A stretch of DNA of 64,000 bases, from the NCBI RefSeq assembly GCF_019303495.1, contig NZ_JAEVFI010000004.1, forward strand, positions 61,388 through 125,387. Reading direction: 5' to 3'. This DNA is from Streptomyces sp. JJ66 (lineage in GTDB: Bacteria; Actinomycetota; Actinomycetes; Streptomycetales; Streptomycetaceae). The notes under the pieces were generated by a model. The model had not been told where the DNA came from. It did no database searches and was given only the letters and a program-made list of their open reading frames with translations. A program made the translations under genes and the position numbers. Shown one piece after another: positions 40,110 through 47,676 of the stretch (its first letter is position 1; every line of letters begins with the position of its first letter).

Positions 40110-41345
40110 CTACCCTCCCGCGCCCAGTCGCACACCGGCGGCGGCCAGCCCCACGTAGCGGGCGACGAGCGGGGCGCTGTAGAGGTCAATGGCGTCGTCC
40201 AGGTCGCGGTAGGCGTGGTCGAGCACCCGGTGCGGGTCGTGCATGGCGGCGGCCCGGGCGCGGTGCCGGTCCGCGTCGGTACGCGGAGCCGCCTCGGCCA
40301 CCATGCGCCGCACCACCTCGCGGGCTCGCTGCTGGCGGCAGTACGCCGTCCAGGCCGCGCTGTCGGCCGGGGCGACCGCATCCGCTGACGGCACGCCCGG
40401 CCGGGCGGCGCGGCGGCGCAGGCGGGCGATGATGTACGCGGCCGGACGCCGGGGGCGCCAGGTCAGGTACCAGGCGTGCAGCTCGGCAGCGATGTCGTGC
40501 GCTGACAGGCCCGCGTCGATGAGCGGGCGCAGCGCGAAGGCGAGGCGCCGCAGGCCCTCGGTCTGGGTCCAGCCGACCAGGGGCCGCACCTGCCGTGCGA
40601 GGGCGATATCGCGGGCCACCTGGCGCGGTGTGCGCCCCGCCCCGGGGCGACGGGACTGACCCGGGCCGGGGCTGCGGCGGCGCCTCGCGGACGAGGTGTT
40701 GTTCAACCTCCCACCCAGCACAGCCTTGGGTACGCCGGGGTCCCGAGTGCGGGATTGGGGCTCACCGGCTGGTGAACGCCCGCTTCTGGCCAACGTGTTG
40801 GCGTCGGCGGCGGGCGCCCGTCCAGCGGTGGCGAGCCCGCGCCCAGCGGAGGTGAACCCGGCGACCCGCGCGCCGTAGCCGGTGCCGTCAAGCCGGTGGC
40901 CCAGCGCATGGTCGTAGCCGGGCGGGATGGTGGCCGCGTACACCGTCGCCGTGCCCGCGTACCGCCGCCCCGGGAGGCGCAGGTTGGTACGGGAACCGTG
41001 CCGCACCCAGGCCAGCAGTCCCGCCTCCCGCAGCACGCGGACATGACGCTTGACGGTGGCACGCGAGAGACCCAGCCGGGCGGCGGTACCGTCCAGCCCG
41101 TACAGCACCGTGCCCTCGGTGTAGTCCATGCGCCGCGCCAGCTCGGCCGCCACCCGCCGGGTGGTGCCGTTCACGCCGGGGTGCACCCCGGCTCCGGCCA
41201 CCCACGCCACAGCCCGCAGCCACGCCCGGGGCTGCGCACGCCGCGCGGGCGTGGCGGACACTTCCTGCTGCGGCCGGGTCAGCGGCACCCACGCGGGCAC
41301 GGGAACATCTGGGCATGCCACGGCACGCCCGGGTAGGCTGGGCAA
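40110..41345 (-). CDS. Winged-helix DNA-binding protein (replication/plasmid-type)
   Basis: A 411-aa protein. Residues about 55-120 form a winged helix: RRVAAELARRMDY, then LGLSRATVKRHVRVLREAGLLAWVRHG. The middle is a disordered, basic Ser/Arg/Pro-rich linker, and the C-terminal ~170 residues are an Arg-rich helical domain. This architecture is seen in Streptomyces mobile or plasmid-derived elements, where related proteins are annotated as wHTH or replication-type regulators. TTG 41345 has AAGGA 10 bases upstream; a GTG at 41321 is the alternative. Its location in an accessory island fits a mobile origin. Confidence 0.65.
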   Translation of the reverse strand: MPSLPGRAVACPDVPVPAWVPLTRPQQEVSATPARRAQPRAWLRAVAWVAGAGVHPGVNGTTRRVAAELARRMDYTEGTVLYGLDGTAARLGLSRATVKRHVRVLREAGLLAWVRHGSRTNLRLPGRRYAGTATVYAATIPPGYDHALGHRLDGTGYGARVAGFTSAGRGLATAGRAPAADANTLARSGRSPAGEPQSRTRDPGVPKAVLGGRLNNTSSARRRRSPGPGQSRRPGAGRTPRQVARDIALARQVRPLVGWTQTEGLRRLAFALRPLIDAGLSAHDIAAELHAWYLTWRPRRPAAYIIARLRRRAARPGVPSADAVAPADSAAWTAYCRQQRAREVVRRMVAEAAPRTDADRHRARAAAMHDPHRVLDHAYRDLDDAIDLYSAPLVARYVGLAAAGVRLGAGG

Positions 41346-41443
41346 GCGACAGTCCTTACTTGCACGTGGGACTCGTTGATCAGCGGATTCGCACTCCGCT
41401 GGTACTCACGGCCGGGCGGCTCCTACACCGCTCGGCCGTTCCG

Positions 41444-41749
41444 CTACTCGGAAGCCGTGCCCTCAGACGGCTTCTCCTGCTTGCCGCGTGTTCCAGCTTC
41501 AATCTGCTGAACGCGGGCCAGCGAAATGCCGAGAGTCTTGGCGATGTTCCGGTAGCTGACGTTTTTCGCGCGCAGGGCGACCACAGCCGCTTGGCGAATC
41601 TCGCGCAGGCGCATGTGCTGATCAGGCCACGCTTTCAACAGCGCGCCCGCCTTGCGTGCCCGCTCGGCCGGGTCGTCCATACGCTCCAAGGAGTCCAGGA
41701 CTTCGAGCACGAGCCTCACCTCCTCTTCCTCGCCTGGGCTTTCCGCCAT
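41444..41749 (-). CDS. Small helix-turn-helix protein
   Basis: A 101-aa protein. The C-terminal half (VALRAKNVSYRNIAKTLGISLARVQQIEAG) is a clear helix-turn-helix like sigma-70 region 4 or small regulators; the N-terminal half is acidic and helical. ATG 41749 follows GGAGGGAG; a longer frame to 41893 crosses the operator and is rejected. Just upstream is a 13-bp inverted repeat shared with a divergent operon, so this protein is the natural candidate to bind it and regulate both directions, including itself. Confidence 0.75.
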   Translation of the reverse strand: MAESPGEEEEVRLVLEVLDSLERMDDPAERARKAGALLKAWPDQHMRLREIRQAAVVALRAKNVSYRNIAKTLGISLARVQQIEAGTRGKQEKPSEGTASE

Positions 41750-41783
41750 GCCGCTCCCTCCTTGGCGGGGAGCGTGACCGCAC

Positions 41784-41832
41784 TGGACACCGTACATCGG
41801 GCGCTGTACGGTGTCCATCGTCCGCTGTACGG
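41784..41832. promoter_or_regulatory. Operator: perfect 13-bp inverted repeat plus third half-site
   Basis: TGGACACCGTACA (41784-41796) and its exact complement TGTACGGTGTCCA (41805-41817) are separated by 8 bases. A further half-site TGTACGG lies at 41826-41832, 21 bases (two helical turns) after the right arm. It sits between the divergent HTH gene and the 60/91-aa gene pair, so it probably controls both. Confidence 0.75.
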
Positions 41833-41943
41833 CGGAAGCGGTCGCGACCCCTGCGTTCGCTAACAGAACGGCCCCGGCCAACTGGCGTTGCACCGCCCGG
41901 CCGGGGCCAGACCCACCACAGCCACTACCAAGGCAGGTCCGCC

Positions 41944-42126
41944 ATGGATCGTACCGACGCCACCCCCACCCACGGCAGCCACACCGCCGAGTGGGACGAC
42001 AACCGTCCCGCCATTCCCCGCATCCCCAGGCCCCGCCCGGCCACCCCCGTCAGCCAGGCCGACGAACACTTGCGGCGCGCCCAGCAGCACACCGCCCGCC
42101 GCGCCTCCGCCGGAGCCACCCGGTGA
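41944..42126 (+). CDS. Small disordered protein, 60 aa
   Basis: A 60-aa hydrophilic protein rich in Thr, Pro, Arg, with no fold features. ATG 41944 has a GGCAGG site upstream. Its stop overlaps the next gene's GTG (GTGA), so the two are coupled and probably transcribed from the operator region. Function is unknown. Part of the accessory island. Confidence 0.5.
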   Translation: MDRTDATPTHGSHTAEWDDNRPAIPRIPRPRPATPVSQADEHLRRAQQHTARRASAGATR

Positions 42127-42398
42127 CCGCCCGCGAACCGGACCAGCAGCCCACCGGAAACCGTGTCGTCGCCGAGCGGGCCGACGTAGCCGCTTGCCGC
42201 CGCGACTACGAACAGGGCGCCGCTGCCCGGCGTGGCCTCGACAAGGCGGTACAGCGCGCCGCACAACGCGCCCGCGACAGCCAGCAACTCACTCCGTACC
42301 GCGCTCCTGACCCCGCGACGGGGTGCCGGAACACCGGGCGGGTATGGCTGGTGGCCTCCCTCCCCGCAGCGTTCCTTTCCGACAGCCCAGCGCCGTAG
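42123..42398 (+). CDS. Small hypothetical protein, 91 aa
   Basis: A 91-aa protein starting at GTG 42123, overlapping the previous gene. The central part (ADVAACRRDYEQGAAARRGLDKAVQRAAQRARD) is a charged helix, possibly coiled-coil; the ends are disordered. I do not recognise it. The pair with the 60-aa gene is likely regulated by the adjoining 13-bp inverted repeat. Confidence 0.5.
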   Translation: MTAREPDQQPTGNRVVAERADVAACRRDYEQGAAARRGLDKAVQRAAQRARDSQQLTPYRAPDPATGCRNTGRVWLVASLPAAFLSDSPAP

Positions 42399-42457
42399 GC
42401 CGGGCAGGCCCCGGCTCTTCGCCCGGCCACTCTGCTCCCAGGATCGGGAGCTCGCTG

Positions 42458-42511
42458 ACCCGGGGGAGCGCAGGCAGTTCCGCCACACGGCGAGGCTGCG
42501 CGCCCCCGGGT
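42458..42511 (+). terminator. Hairpin after the 91-aa gene
   Basis: A 16-bp inverted repeat with one mismatch (42458-42473 with 42496-42511), 22-base spacer, lies downstream of the 91-aa gene. Confidence 0.5.
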
Positions 42512-42527
42512 GAACGCGGACAAGAAG

Positions 42528-42564
42528 AAGCCCCACCCTGCGCGGGGCGCACACGATGGGGCTT
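42528..42564 (-). terminator. Terminator for the DUF397 gene
   Basis: On the minus strand an 8-bp stem (42564-42557 with 42535-42528) is followed by a T-rich TTCTTCTTG, making a classic intrinsic terminator just beyond the 71-aa DUF397 gene. Confidence 0.6.
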
Positions 42565-42599
42565 GCCTCTCAGCCGGGTGAGCAAGCGGCCGGGCGGGG

Positions 42600-42815
42600 T
42601 CAGGCGGCGCCCACCTCACCGGCCTTCACGCCCGCCACGAACGCCGAGAACGCGGCGGGGGAAACACTCAGCACCGGGCCAGCCGGGCTCTTGCTGTCCC
42701 GCACCGGGACGGCGCCGGTAGCCGCCGCGACGCCTGGCGCCCACTCGACGCAGGTGCCGCCGTTGCCGCTGTAGGAGGACTTGACCCAGTGTGGGGTCGG
42801 GGATTCGGTCGTCAC
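42600..42815 (-). CDS. DUF397 protein, copy 1
   Basis: A 71-aa DUF397 protein: WVKSSYSGNGGTCVEWAPG and VPVRDSKSPAGPVLSVSPAAFSAFVAGVK are the two conserved blocks. DUF397 proteins pair with XRE/DUF5753 regulators such as the BldB/WhiJ-type systems. This copy is about 70% identical by eye to the one at 42961-43176. Its GTG 42815 overlaps the stop of a remnant of an XRE gene end, so it is the downstream half of a duplicated XRE-DUF397 block whose XRE part is broken. Confidence 0.88.
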   Translation of the reverse strand: MTTESPTPHWVKSSYSGNGGTCVEWAPGVAAATGAVPVRDSKSPAGPVLSVSPAAFSAFVAGVKAGEVGAA

Positions 42816-42893
42816 GGGGTGCCCTTTCGTCGCGGTGGATGCGGGTCCACGGAGGCCGTCTGGGACAGCGGCGCAGCGTGCAACTGTTGGTAG
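42812..42893 (-). pseudogene. Truncated 3' end of an XRE/DUF5753 gene
   Basis: On the minus strand this reads YQQLHAAPLSQTASVDPHPP, then RRKGTP and stop. It aligns with the last residues of the intact XRE protein (YHQLQAVSLSQTASVDLIHQ, LRKGPP). No upstream HTH or DUF5753 sequence remains. It overlaps DUF397 copy 1 by GTGA, exactly as in the intact pair, so it is the relic of a segmental duplication. Confidence 0.75.
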
Positions 42894-42960
42894 GTGCAGG
42901 GGGAAGCCCCGTCATGCATCGCACCACGGGGCCGTGTCCACCCGGTGGGCGCCGTCCGGG

Positions 42961-43176
42961 TCAGACGGCGCCGAACTCCCCGTTCTTCACGCCCGAGACG
43001 AAGGACGTGAAGGCGCGGGCGGGGATGGCCAGCACGGGTCCGGCCGGATTCTTGCTGTCCCGCAGGGGGACGACGCTGGTAGCAGCCACCTGCGCGGGCG
43101 CCCACTCGACGCAGGAACCGCCGTTGCTGCTGTAGGAGGATGTGACCCAGCGCGGGGTCGTGGATTCGGTCGTCAC
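42961..43176 (-). CDS. DUF397 protein, copy 2
   Basis: A 71-aa DUF397 protein with WVTSSYSSNGGSCVEWAP and VVPLRDSKNPAGPVLAIP. GTG 43176 overlaps the stop of the intact XRE/DUF5753 gene by four bases (GTGA), giving tight coupling. The pair is typical of Streptomyces, where dozens of such two-gene units act in development or toxin-antitoxin-like control. The frame extends upstream to 43428, but that part overlaps the XRE gene. Confidence 0.88.
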   Translation of the reverse strand: MTTESTTPRWVTSSYSSNGGSCVEWAPAQVAATSVVPLRDSKNPAGPVLAIPARAFTSFVSGVKNGEFGAV

Positions 43177-44012
43177 GGGGGGCCCTTTCGTAGCTGGTGG
43201 ATCAGGTCCACGGAGGCTGTCTGCGACAGCGATACAGCCTGCAACTGATGGTAGGCCCTCACCAGCGGCAACACGCAAGCCAACTCCCGGTCCAACTGGC
43301 CCTGGGTCTCCGACTCGACGTAGGAGAGCACGGACCGGTCCTGCAACGTAAGCAGGTTCACCAGGCGGTTGAAGGGCCGACGCTCGCCGAGGCTGAACGG
43401 GGCGAGCTGGAGCATGGTGTTCGGGCACGCCGCGAAGTCGGTCAGCTGCTGCAACTGGGCGTCCATGACGTCGTGCCCGCCGATGGGCCGCCGGACGCAG
43501 CTCTCGTCCAGCACCGCGATCACCATGGGCGGCATGGGCCGCGTCAGCGCGGTTTGACGCTCCATGAGAAGCGCGACCCGTTCCTCTGCCTGTCCGCGCG
43601 TGATGTCGCCCCGTTCGACCTCGCCGTCAGCCAGCGCCAGCGCGTACTCGCGGGTCTGGAGCGGGCCGGGTATCACGCCTGTTTCAAACAGCCGGATCTC
43701 CGCCGCCCTGCCTTCGAACGCGACGTATTCGGGGAAGCCCTGCAACAACACGCCGTGCTCGATCTCGCCCCATTCCCGCTCGAACGAGTCAGCGGTTCCT
43801 TCGAGCCCCAGTGCGACGTCAACCGCCGCCGAAAACTTGCGAGTCGGCGGTTTCCTGGCAGTTTCCACCCCGGAGATGTGACGCCCGGAGTAGCCGATGC
43901 GCACCCCAAGATCGTCTTGCTTCCACCCCCGCGCCTCCCGTGCCGTGCGCAGACGGGCGCCATACGCCGCTTCCGGGCTCTTATCCGGATTCAAGTCCTT
44001 GCGGTTTACCAA
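43173..44012 (-). CDS. XRE-family regulator with DUF5753 domain
   Basis: A 279-aa protein. The N-terminal HTH (about residues 17-70) contains LRTAREARGWKQDDLGVRIGYSGRHISGVE. The C-terminal DUF5753 domain (about 95-275) includes PGPLQTREYALAL, ERVALLMERQ and VIAVLDESCVRR. The family binds DNA and responds to unknown ligands, with the DUF397 partner as probable antagonist. The TTG 44012 is preceded by GGAGGACACT. It lies in an accessory island beside a truncated duplicate of its own 3' end. Confidence 0.9.
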   Translation of the reverse strand: MVNRKDLNPDKSPEAAYGARLRTAREARGWKQDDLGVRIGYSGRHISGVETARKPPTRKFSAAVDVALGLEGTADSFEREWGEIEHGVLLQGFPEYVAFEGRAAEIRLFETGVIPGPLQTREYALALADGEVERGDITRGQAEERVALLMERQTALTRPMPPMVIAVLDESCVRRPIGGHDVMDAQLQQLTDFAACPNTMLQLAPFSLGERRPFNRLVNLLTLQDRSVLSYVESETQGQLDRELACVLPLVRAYHQLQAVSLSQTASVDLIHQLRKGPP

Positions 44013-44104
44013 AGTGTCCTCCGCCTACAGAACGTTGAACGGGTTTCCACTGTAGGCCACGCTGAGCCGCCTTGGTAGTGGAGTCACTACGGAGAGGAGC
44101 GGCG

Positions 44105-44356
44105 ATGTGTGGGCAGAACGTTCCTGCGAACGAACCCGCCCAACTGCCGGAACCCGGCACGCTGGTGATGGACACCAGCCGGAACCAAGTAGGGGAATTC
44201 CGTGGGGTCACCGGCCCCTACTGGGCGCTGCGGCCGGTGCGGGGCGGCGTGGAGTGGGAAGCGGACCCCGCGCACGTGCGGCCCGCCGAGCCGATAGAGC
44301 GCCTGCACGCCGACGTCGCCCGGACGAACGCCAGAAGCCGGGGTGAGCGGCTGTGA
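44105..44356 (+). CDS. Small hypothetical protein, 83 aa
   Basis: An 83-aa protein. It has a compact beta-type middle (GTLVMDTSRNQVGEFRGV, YWALRPVRGGVEWEADPAHV) resembling small Streptomyces island proteins of unknown function. ATG 44105 follows GAGAGGAG. Its end overlaps the next start (GTGA), beginning a chain of three coupled genes divergent from the XRE gene. These may be controlled by that regulator, since such genes commonly adjoin XRE/DUF397 pairs. Confidence 0.6.
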   Translation: MCGQNVPANEPAQLPEPGTLVMDTSRNQVGEFRGVTGPYWALRPVRGGVEWEADPAHVRPAEPIERLHADVARTNARSRGERL

Positions 44357-44622
44357 CCACGGCAACGCGACGCGTCTTCCGCTTCGTCACCTGGACGCTG
44401 CGACTCGACCAGGACGACGACGCCCCACCCCTCACCTACGCGTTCCGCTGCCTGACGCTGCGGGACGACGACACCGAGTGCGGCGCCCGCTCACAACCGA
44501 GCACCGACCCCGCCGCCGCACGGAAGTGGGCGTTCGGCCACCTGCGCGAGCACCCCGGCCACACCAGCTACGCCGAAGTCATCGAACGCCCCTGGGTGAT
44601 GTGGCCGGGTGAGCCCGTATGA
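44353..44622 (+). CDS. Small Cys-containing hypothetical protein, 89 aa
   Basis: An 89-aa protein, second of three overlapping genes (GTGA before, ATGA after). It has the pattern FRCLTLRDDDTECGARSQPS, KWAFGHLREHPGHTSYAEVI and ends near RPWVMWPGE. The arrangement of two Cys, a TxCxA block and a C-terminal RPW motif recurs in small Streptomyces proteins; no function is known to me. A degenerate relative of the same gene lies at about 50500-50662 beyond the restriction-modification genes. Confidence 0.6.
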   Translation: MTTATRRVFRFVTWTLRLDQDDDAPPLTYAFRCLTLRDDDTECGARSQPSTDPAAARKWAFGHLREHPGHTSYAEVIERPWVMWPGEPV

Positions 44623-45074
44623 GCGGCACCCCGGCCCCGACCGGTTACTGGTGCGAGGTACGCGCCGAAGGGCTCGTATACGGCACGGGCGCGACCGTCC
44701 CCTACGTCCTGGGAACGTTCGCGACCCCTTCCCCGGTGCTCGCCCTGCGGTGGCTCCGCGCGGAGGCCCGGCGCATCGCGAACCGGCTTGACCCCGACCC
44801 ACACCACTCGCCGTGGGCACGCCCCTTCCCGAGCGCGCCACACCCGCCCGTACCCGACTGCCCCACCCAACTCCGCACCTGGGCCGCCGACCCCCAGTGG
44901 CATCGCATCGCCCGCGCACACCTCACCACCAGCCACCCCCTGCACGCCACGTTCCCCGACGCGGACTGCACCTACACCCTGTCAGCCCACCCCGTCCGCC
45001 TCCCCACCCACCCAGCCCACCGGCGCACCCCGCCCCGCCGCTCGCTCTACATCCTCACCCCCACCCCACCCTGA
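44619..45074 (+). CDS. Hypothetical protein, 151 aa
   Basis: A 151-aa protein, third in the overlapping chain (ATGA). The first ~90 residues look folded (YWCEVRAEGLVYGTGATVPYVLGTF, SPVLALRWLRAEARRIANRL), while the last ~40 are Pro/Thr/His-rich and disordered. I do not recognise a family. Its place in the operon suggests a shared role with the two small proteins before it. Confidence 0.5.
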   Translation: MSGTPAPTGYWCEVRAEGLVYGTGATVPYVLGTFATPSPVLALRWLRAEARRIANRLDPDPHHSPWARPFPSAPHPPVPDCPTQLRTWAADPQWHRIARAHLTTSHPLHATFPDADCTYTLSAHPVRLPTHPAHRRTPPRRSLYILTPTPP

Positions 45075-45211
45075 CCCCGCCCCGCACCGCCGCACCCCCA
45101 TCGTTCCTGCCCACGGAGTGGTACGGGAAGTCCGGCCAGAGGGGGCACCACCTCCAAACCTCAATGCCTGGTTTCCGCCGTCCGAGTGCCAGCCGAGAAA
45201 CTGAGAGAACC

Positions 45212-46015
45212 ATGGTACGCGCATTGCCCGGAAAAGATTTCTGGAGGCTGATCCACCCGTACACGGGTGACCTGTCCTCAGCCGAACCGACCGTTCGCGG
45301 CTTCGGATCAGACTTCACGGCAGTGGTGGGGTGCGAGAAGGGTCCCCTCTTCGTCAAGGCGATGAGGAACCGGCAAGGAGGCCGACGTGATTCGCTCCTC
45401 AGGGAGAAGGTGATCAACTCTGCGGTGTGGCCCCTGTCCCCCGCCCTTTCCTGGAGTGCCGAAGACGAGAGCTGGATCGTCCTAGGATTCACCGTTGTAG
45501 ACGGCCGACGCGCGGACCTCTCGCCGGATACGGCAGACCTTCCCTACGTTGTGCAGCTTATCGACCGGATCGGAAGCGTGCCCCTCCCTGGGTTTGCTCA
45601 CGGATGGCATGAGCAGCGCTGGGACAGATTCGCCGAAACCCCCGCAGCGGCGCGACTATTCCGTGGTGACGCGCTGATTCACGGGGATATCAACCCGAGT
45701 AACCTCATCATCGGTGACGCTGAGAGCTGGGTGGTCGATTGGGCCTGGCCCACCCGGGGCGCCGGATTCATCGACCCCGCTTGCCTGGTGGTTCAGCTCG
45801 TGGCCGCCGGACACACCCCGGAATCGGCCGAACAGTGGGCTGCGCAGTGCCCTGCCTGGCAGGAAGCAGACCCGAAAGGGATGGACGCCTTCGCCGCCGC
45901 CACCGTGCGTATGTGGTGCATGGTCGTCGAGCGCAAGCCGGAGGCCGAGTGGTGCGCGGCGATGAGAGACGCCGCGCGAGCGTGGGCCGCTCACCGATCG
46001 GTGCGAGTGAACTGA
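45212..46015 (+). CDS. Aminoglycoside/choline-kinase-fold phosphotransferase-like protein
   Basis: A 267-aa protein with the kinase-like catalytic signature LIHGDINPSNLII (catalytic Asp at about residue 158) and metal-binding VVDWAWPTRGAG. LFVKAMRNRQ gives the ATP-binding Lys region. This is the APH/choline kinase fold; the substrate could be a small molecule, a peptide or a drug, and resistance cannot be claimed. ATG 45212 has GAGAG upstream. It lies between hypothetical genes and a methyltransferase in an accessory island. Confidence 0.75.
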   Translation: MVRALPGKDFWRLIHPYTGDLSSAEPTVRGFGSDFTAVVGCEKGPLFVKAMRNRQGGRRDSLLREKVINSAVWPLSPALSWSAEDESWIVLGFTVVDGRRADLSPDTADLPYVVQLIDRIGSVPLPGFAHGWHEQRWDRFAETPAAARLFRGDALIHGDINPSNLIIGDAESWVVDWAWPTRGAGFIDPACLVVQLVAAGHTPESAEQWAAQCPAWQEADPKGMDAFAAATVRMWCMVVERKPEAEWCAAMRDAARAWAAHRSVRVN

Positions 46016-46237
46016 CCCGCCGAAGGCCCCGCCCGTGCGTGCTCCCGTGACACGGGCGGTGCTCTGCGATGCGCTGGGCTGCCGCGCCCGCTGCCTGGGG
46101 TGCGCCGACTCGCCTCGGTACTTATCGGACGTACCGAGTGCCCCGGACGGTGTTGGGTGTTCCGCGGACGATTCCGCGTGCCAGCCGGGGCAGCCCGCGT
46201 GTTTGCCGAAGTTCCCCAACTCTCCGGACGGAACCCG

Positions 46238-47380
46238 ATGACGGAATGGACCGAGCACGCTGCCGCGCTGGCGGATGACGTGACGCATCCGCAGTCCCGA
46301 TGGCGTGACGCTGTACGCAGCACGCCCCGCCACCTGTTCGTACCCCGCTGGTGGTGGGCCGAGCAGAACGGCGCGCTGCTGGCGGATGGCCCGGCGGACC
46401 CCGGACTGTGGATGCGCGTGGCCTATAGCGACACCACCCTCGCCACGCGTCTGGGAACGCTCCACGCTGATCACGCCGAGCCCGGCGACCGGCCCGAGTG
46501 GTGGCCTACCTCGTCCTCCATGCTTCCGTCCCTGGTCGTGCAAATGCTTCGGCATGCCCGTCCGGCTGAGGGCATGAGGATTCTCGACGTCGGTACCGCC
46601 TCCGGATACTCGACGGCGCTCCTGTGCCACCGGTTCGGCTCGGAGCACGTCACCAGCGTGGACGTGGACCCGTACCTGACCGAAGCCGCCCGTGAACGGC
46701 TCGCGGAGGCTGGGCACCGGCCTGAACTGGTGACGGTGGACGCCACGAAGGAACTCCCCGGCACGTATGACCGGATCGTCGCCATGGTGGCGATGCCCCG
46801 CATTCCCGCCTCGTGGCTGCGTGCCCTGCGGCCCGGTGGGCGACTGGTCACCACGCTGAGCGGGACGACCCTCATCATCGGAGCGGAGAAGACACCGGAC
46901 GGGGGAGCCGTGGGCCGGGTGGAACGCGACTGGGCCGGGTTCATGCACGCCCGGCACGGCCCCGACCACCCGCCCCGGCTCATCGAACGGTTCTCGCACG
47001 CCAAGGACGACGAAGGGGAAGAAGTCAGCACCGGTCGCTACCCGGTACTGAACATCGACGAGGTGTGGGAGGTGCGAACCCACCTCACCCTGACCGTGCC
47101 AGGGGTGGAAGCGCACTTCGAGGAACACGAAGGACAGCGCACGGCATGGCTCTTCCATCCCGATGGTTCCTGGGCACGGGCCTCAGCCGAGTGGACCGCG
47201 CCGCCCGAGGTACACCAGAGCGGCCCGCGCCGCCTGTGGGACGCTCTCGAACGCATCCGCAACCGACTGAACACGGAAGGCGCGCTACCCCTGTACGGTG
47301 CCTCCGCCCGCATCACCCCCGAGGGCGTGGTGCACCTCTCCCGAGGAAACTGGCAAGCGTCCATCGGCAACCAGCGTTGA
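46238..47380 (+). CDS. PCMT-type methyltransferase, possibly of RiPP-maturase type
   Basis: A 380-aa SAM methyltransferase. The N-terminal part (WRDAVRSTPRHLFVPRWWW) and the motif I block ILDVGTASGYSTALLCHRFG resemble protein-L-isoaspartate methyltransferases. A C-terminal ~150-residue extension (from about residue 230) is absent from the housekeeping enzyme. I recall similar extended proteins as methyltransferases of ATP-grasp peptide-maturase systems (TgmC-type). No precursor peptide or ATP-grasp gene adjoins, so the role is unproven. ATG 46238 has GGACGGA upstream. Confidence 0.7.
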   Translation: MTEWTEHAAALADDVTHPQSRWRDAVRSTPRHLFVPRWWWAEQNGALLADGPADPGLWMRVAYSDTTLATRLGTLHADHAEPGDRPEWWPTSSSMLPSLVVQMLRHARPAEGMRILDVGTASGYSTALLCHRFGSEHVTSVDVDPYLTEAARERLAEAGHRPELVTVDATKELPGTYDRIVAMVAMPRIPASWLRALRPGGRLVTTLSGTTLIIGAEKTPDGGAVGRVERDWAGFMHARHGPDHPPRLIERFSHAKDDEGEEVSTGRYPVLNIDEVWEVRTHLTLTVPGVEAHFEEHEGQRTAWLFHPDGSWARASAEWTAPPEVHQSGPRRLWDALERIRNRLNTEGALPLYGASARITPEGVVHLSRGNWQASIGNQR

Positions 47381-47407
47381 CCCCTTTCCGGGGTCGGAGG
47401 TTATTCC

Positions 47408-47662
47408 ATGCTTTGGCTCGTCTACAGCGGTGCAGCGCTCTGGGTCATCGTCCTGCTGCTCGGGGCGTTGCTGCGTCGTAGCAGTGGGTTCGGTCTTATC
47501 GGCGACTCAGCGGCGTTGGGGGTCGGCGCTGCGGTCTTTGCCCTCTTCCTCATCGTGACACTCGTCCTCAACTCCGCTGAGCTCGCCTTCGCTATTCCTG
47601 CTTCCGCGTTGTGGGGCCTTGCCATGGGGCAACTAGCGCACGTCACCCGACACAAAAAATAA
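47408..47662 (+). CDS. Small membrane protein, 84 aa
   Basis: An 84-aa protein with three predicted helices (LWLVYSGAALWVIVLLLGALL; LGVGAAVFALFLIVTLVLN; LAFAIPASALWGLAMG) and a basic His-rich C-terminus. ATG 47408 follows GGAGG at 8 bases. It starts 27 bases after the methyltransferase stop and may be co-transcribed. It converges with the restriction-modification operon. No family recognised. Confidence 0.6.
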   Translation: MLWLVYSGAALWVIVLLLGALLRRSSGFGLIGDSAALGVGAAVFALFLIVTLVLNSAELAFAIPASALWGLAMGQLAHVTRHKK

Positions 47663-47676
47663 TCCAGACTATTACT

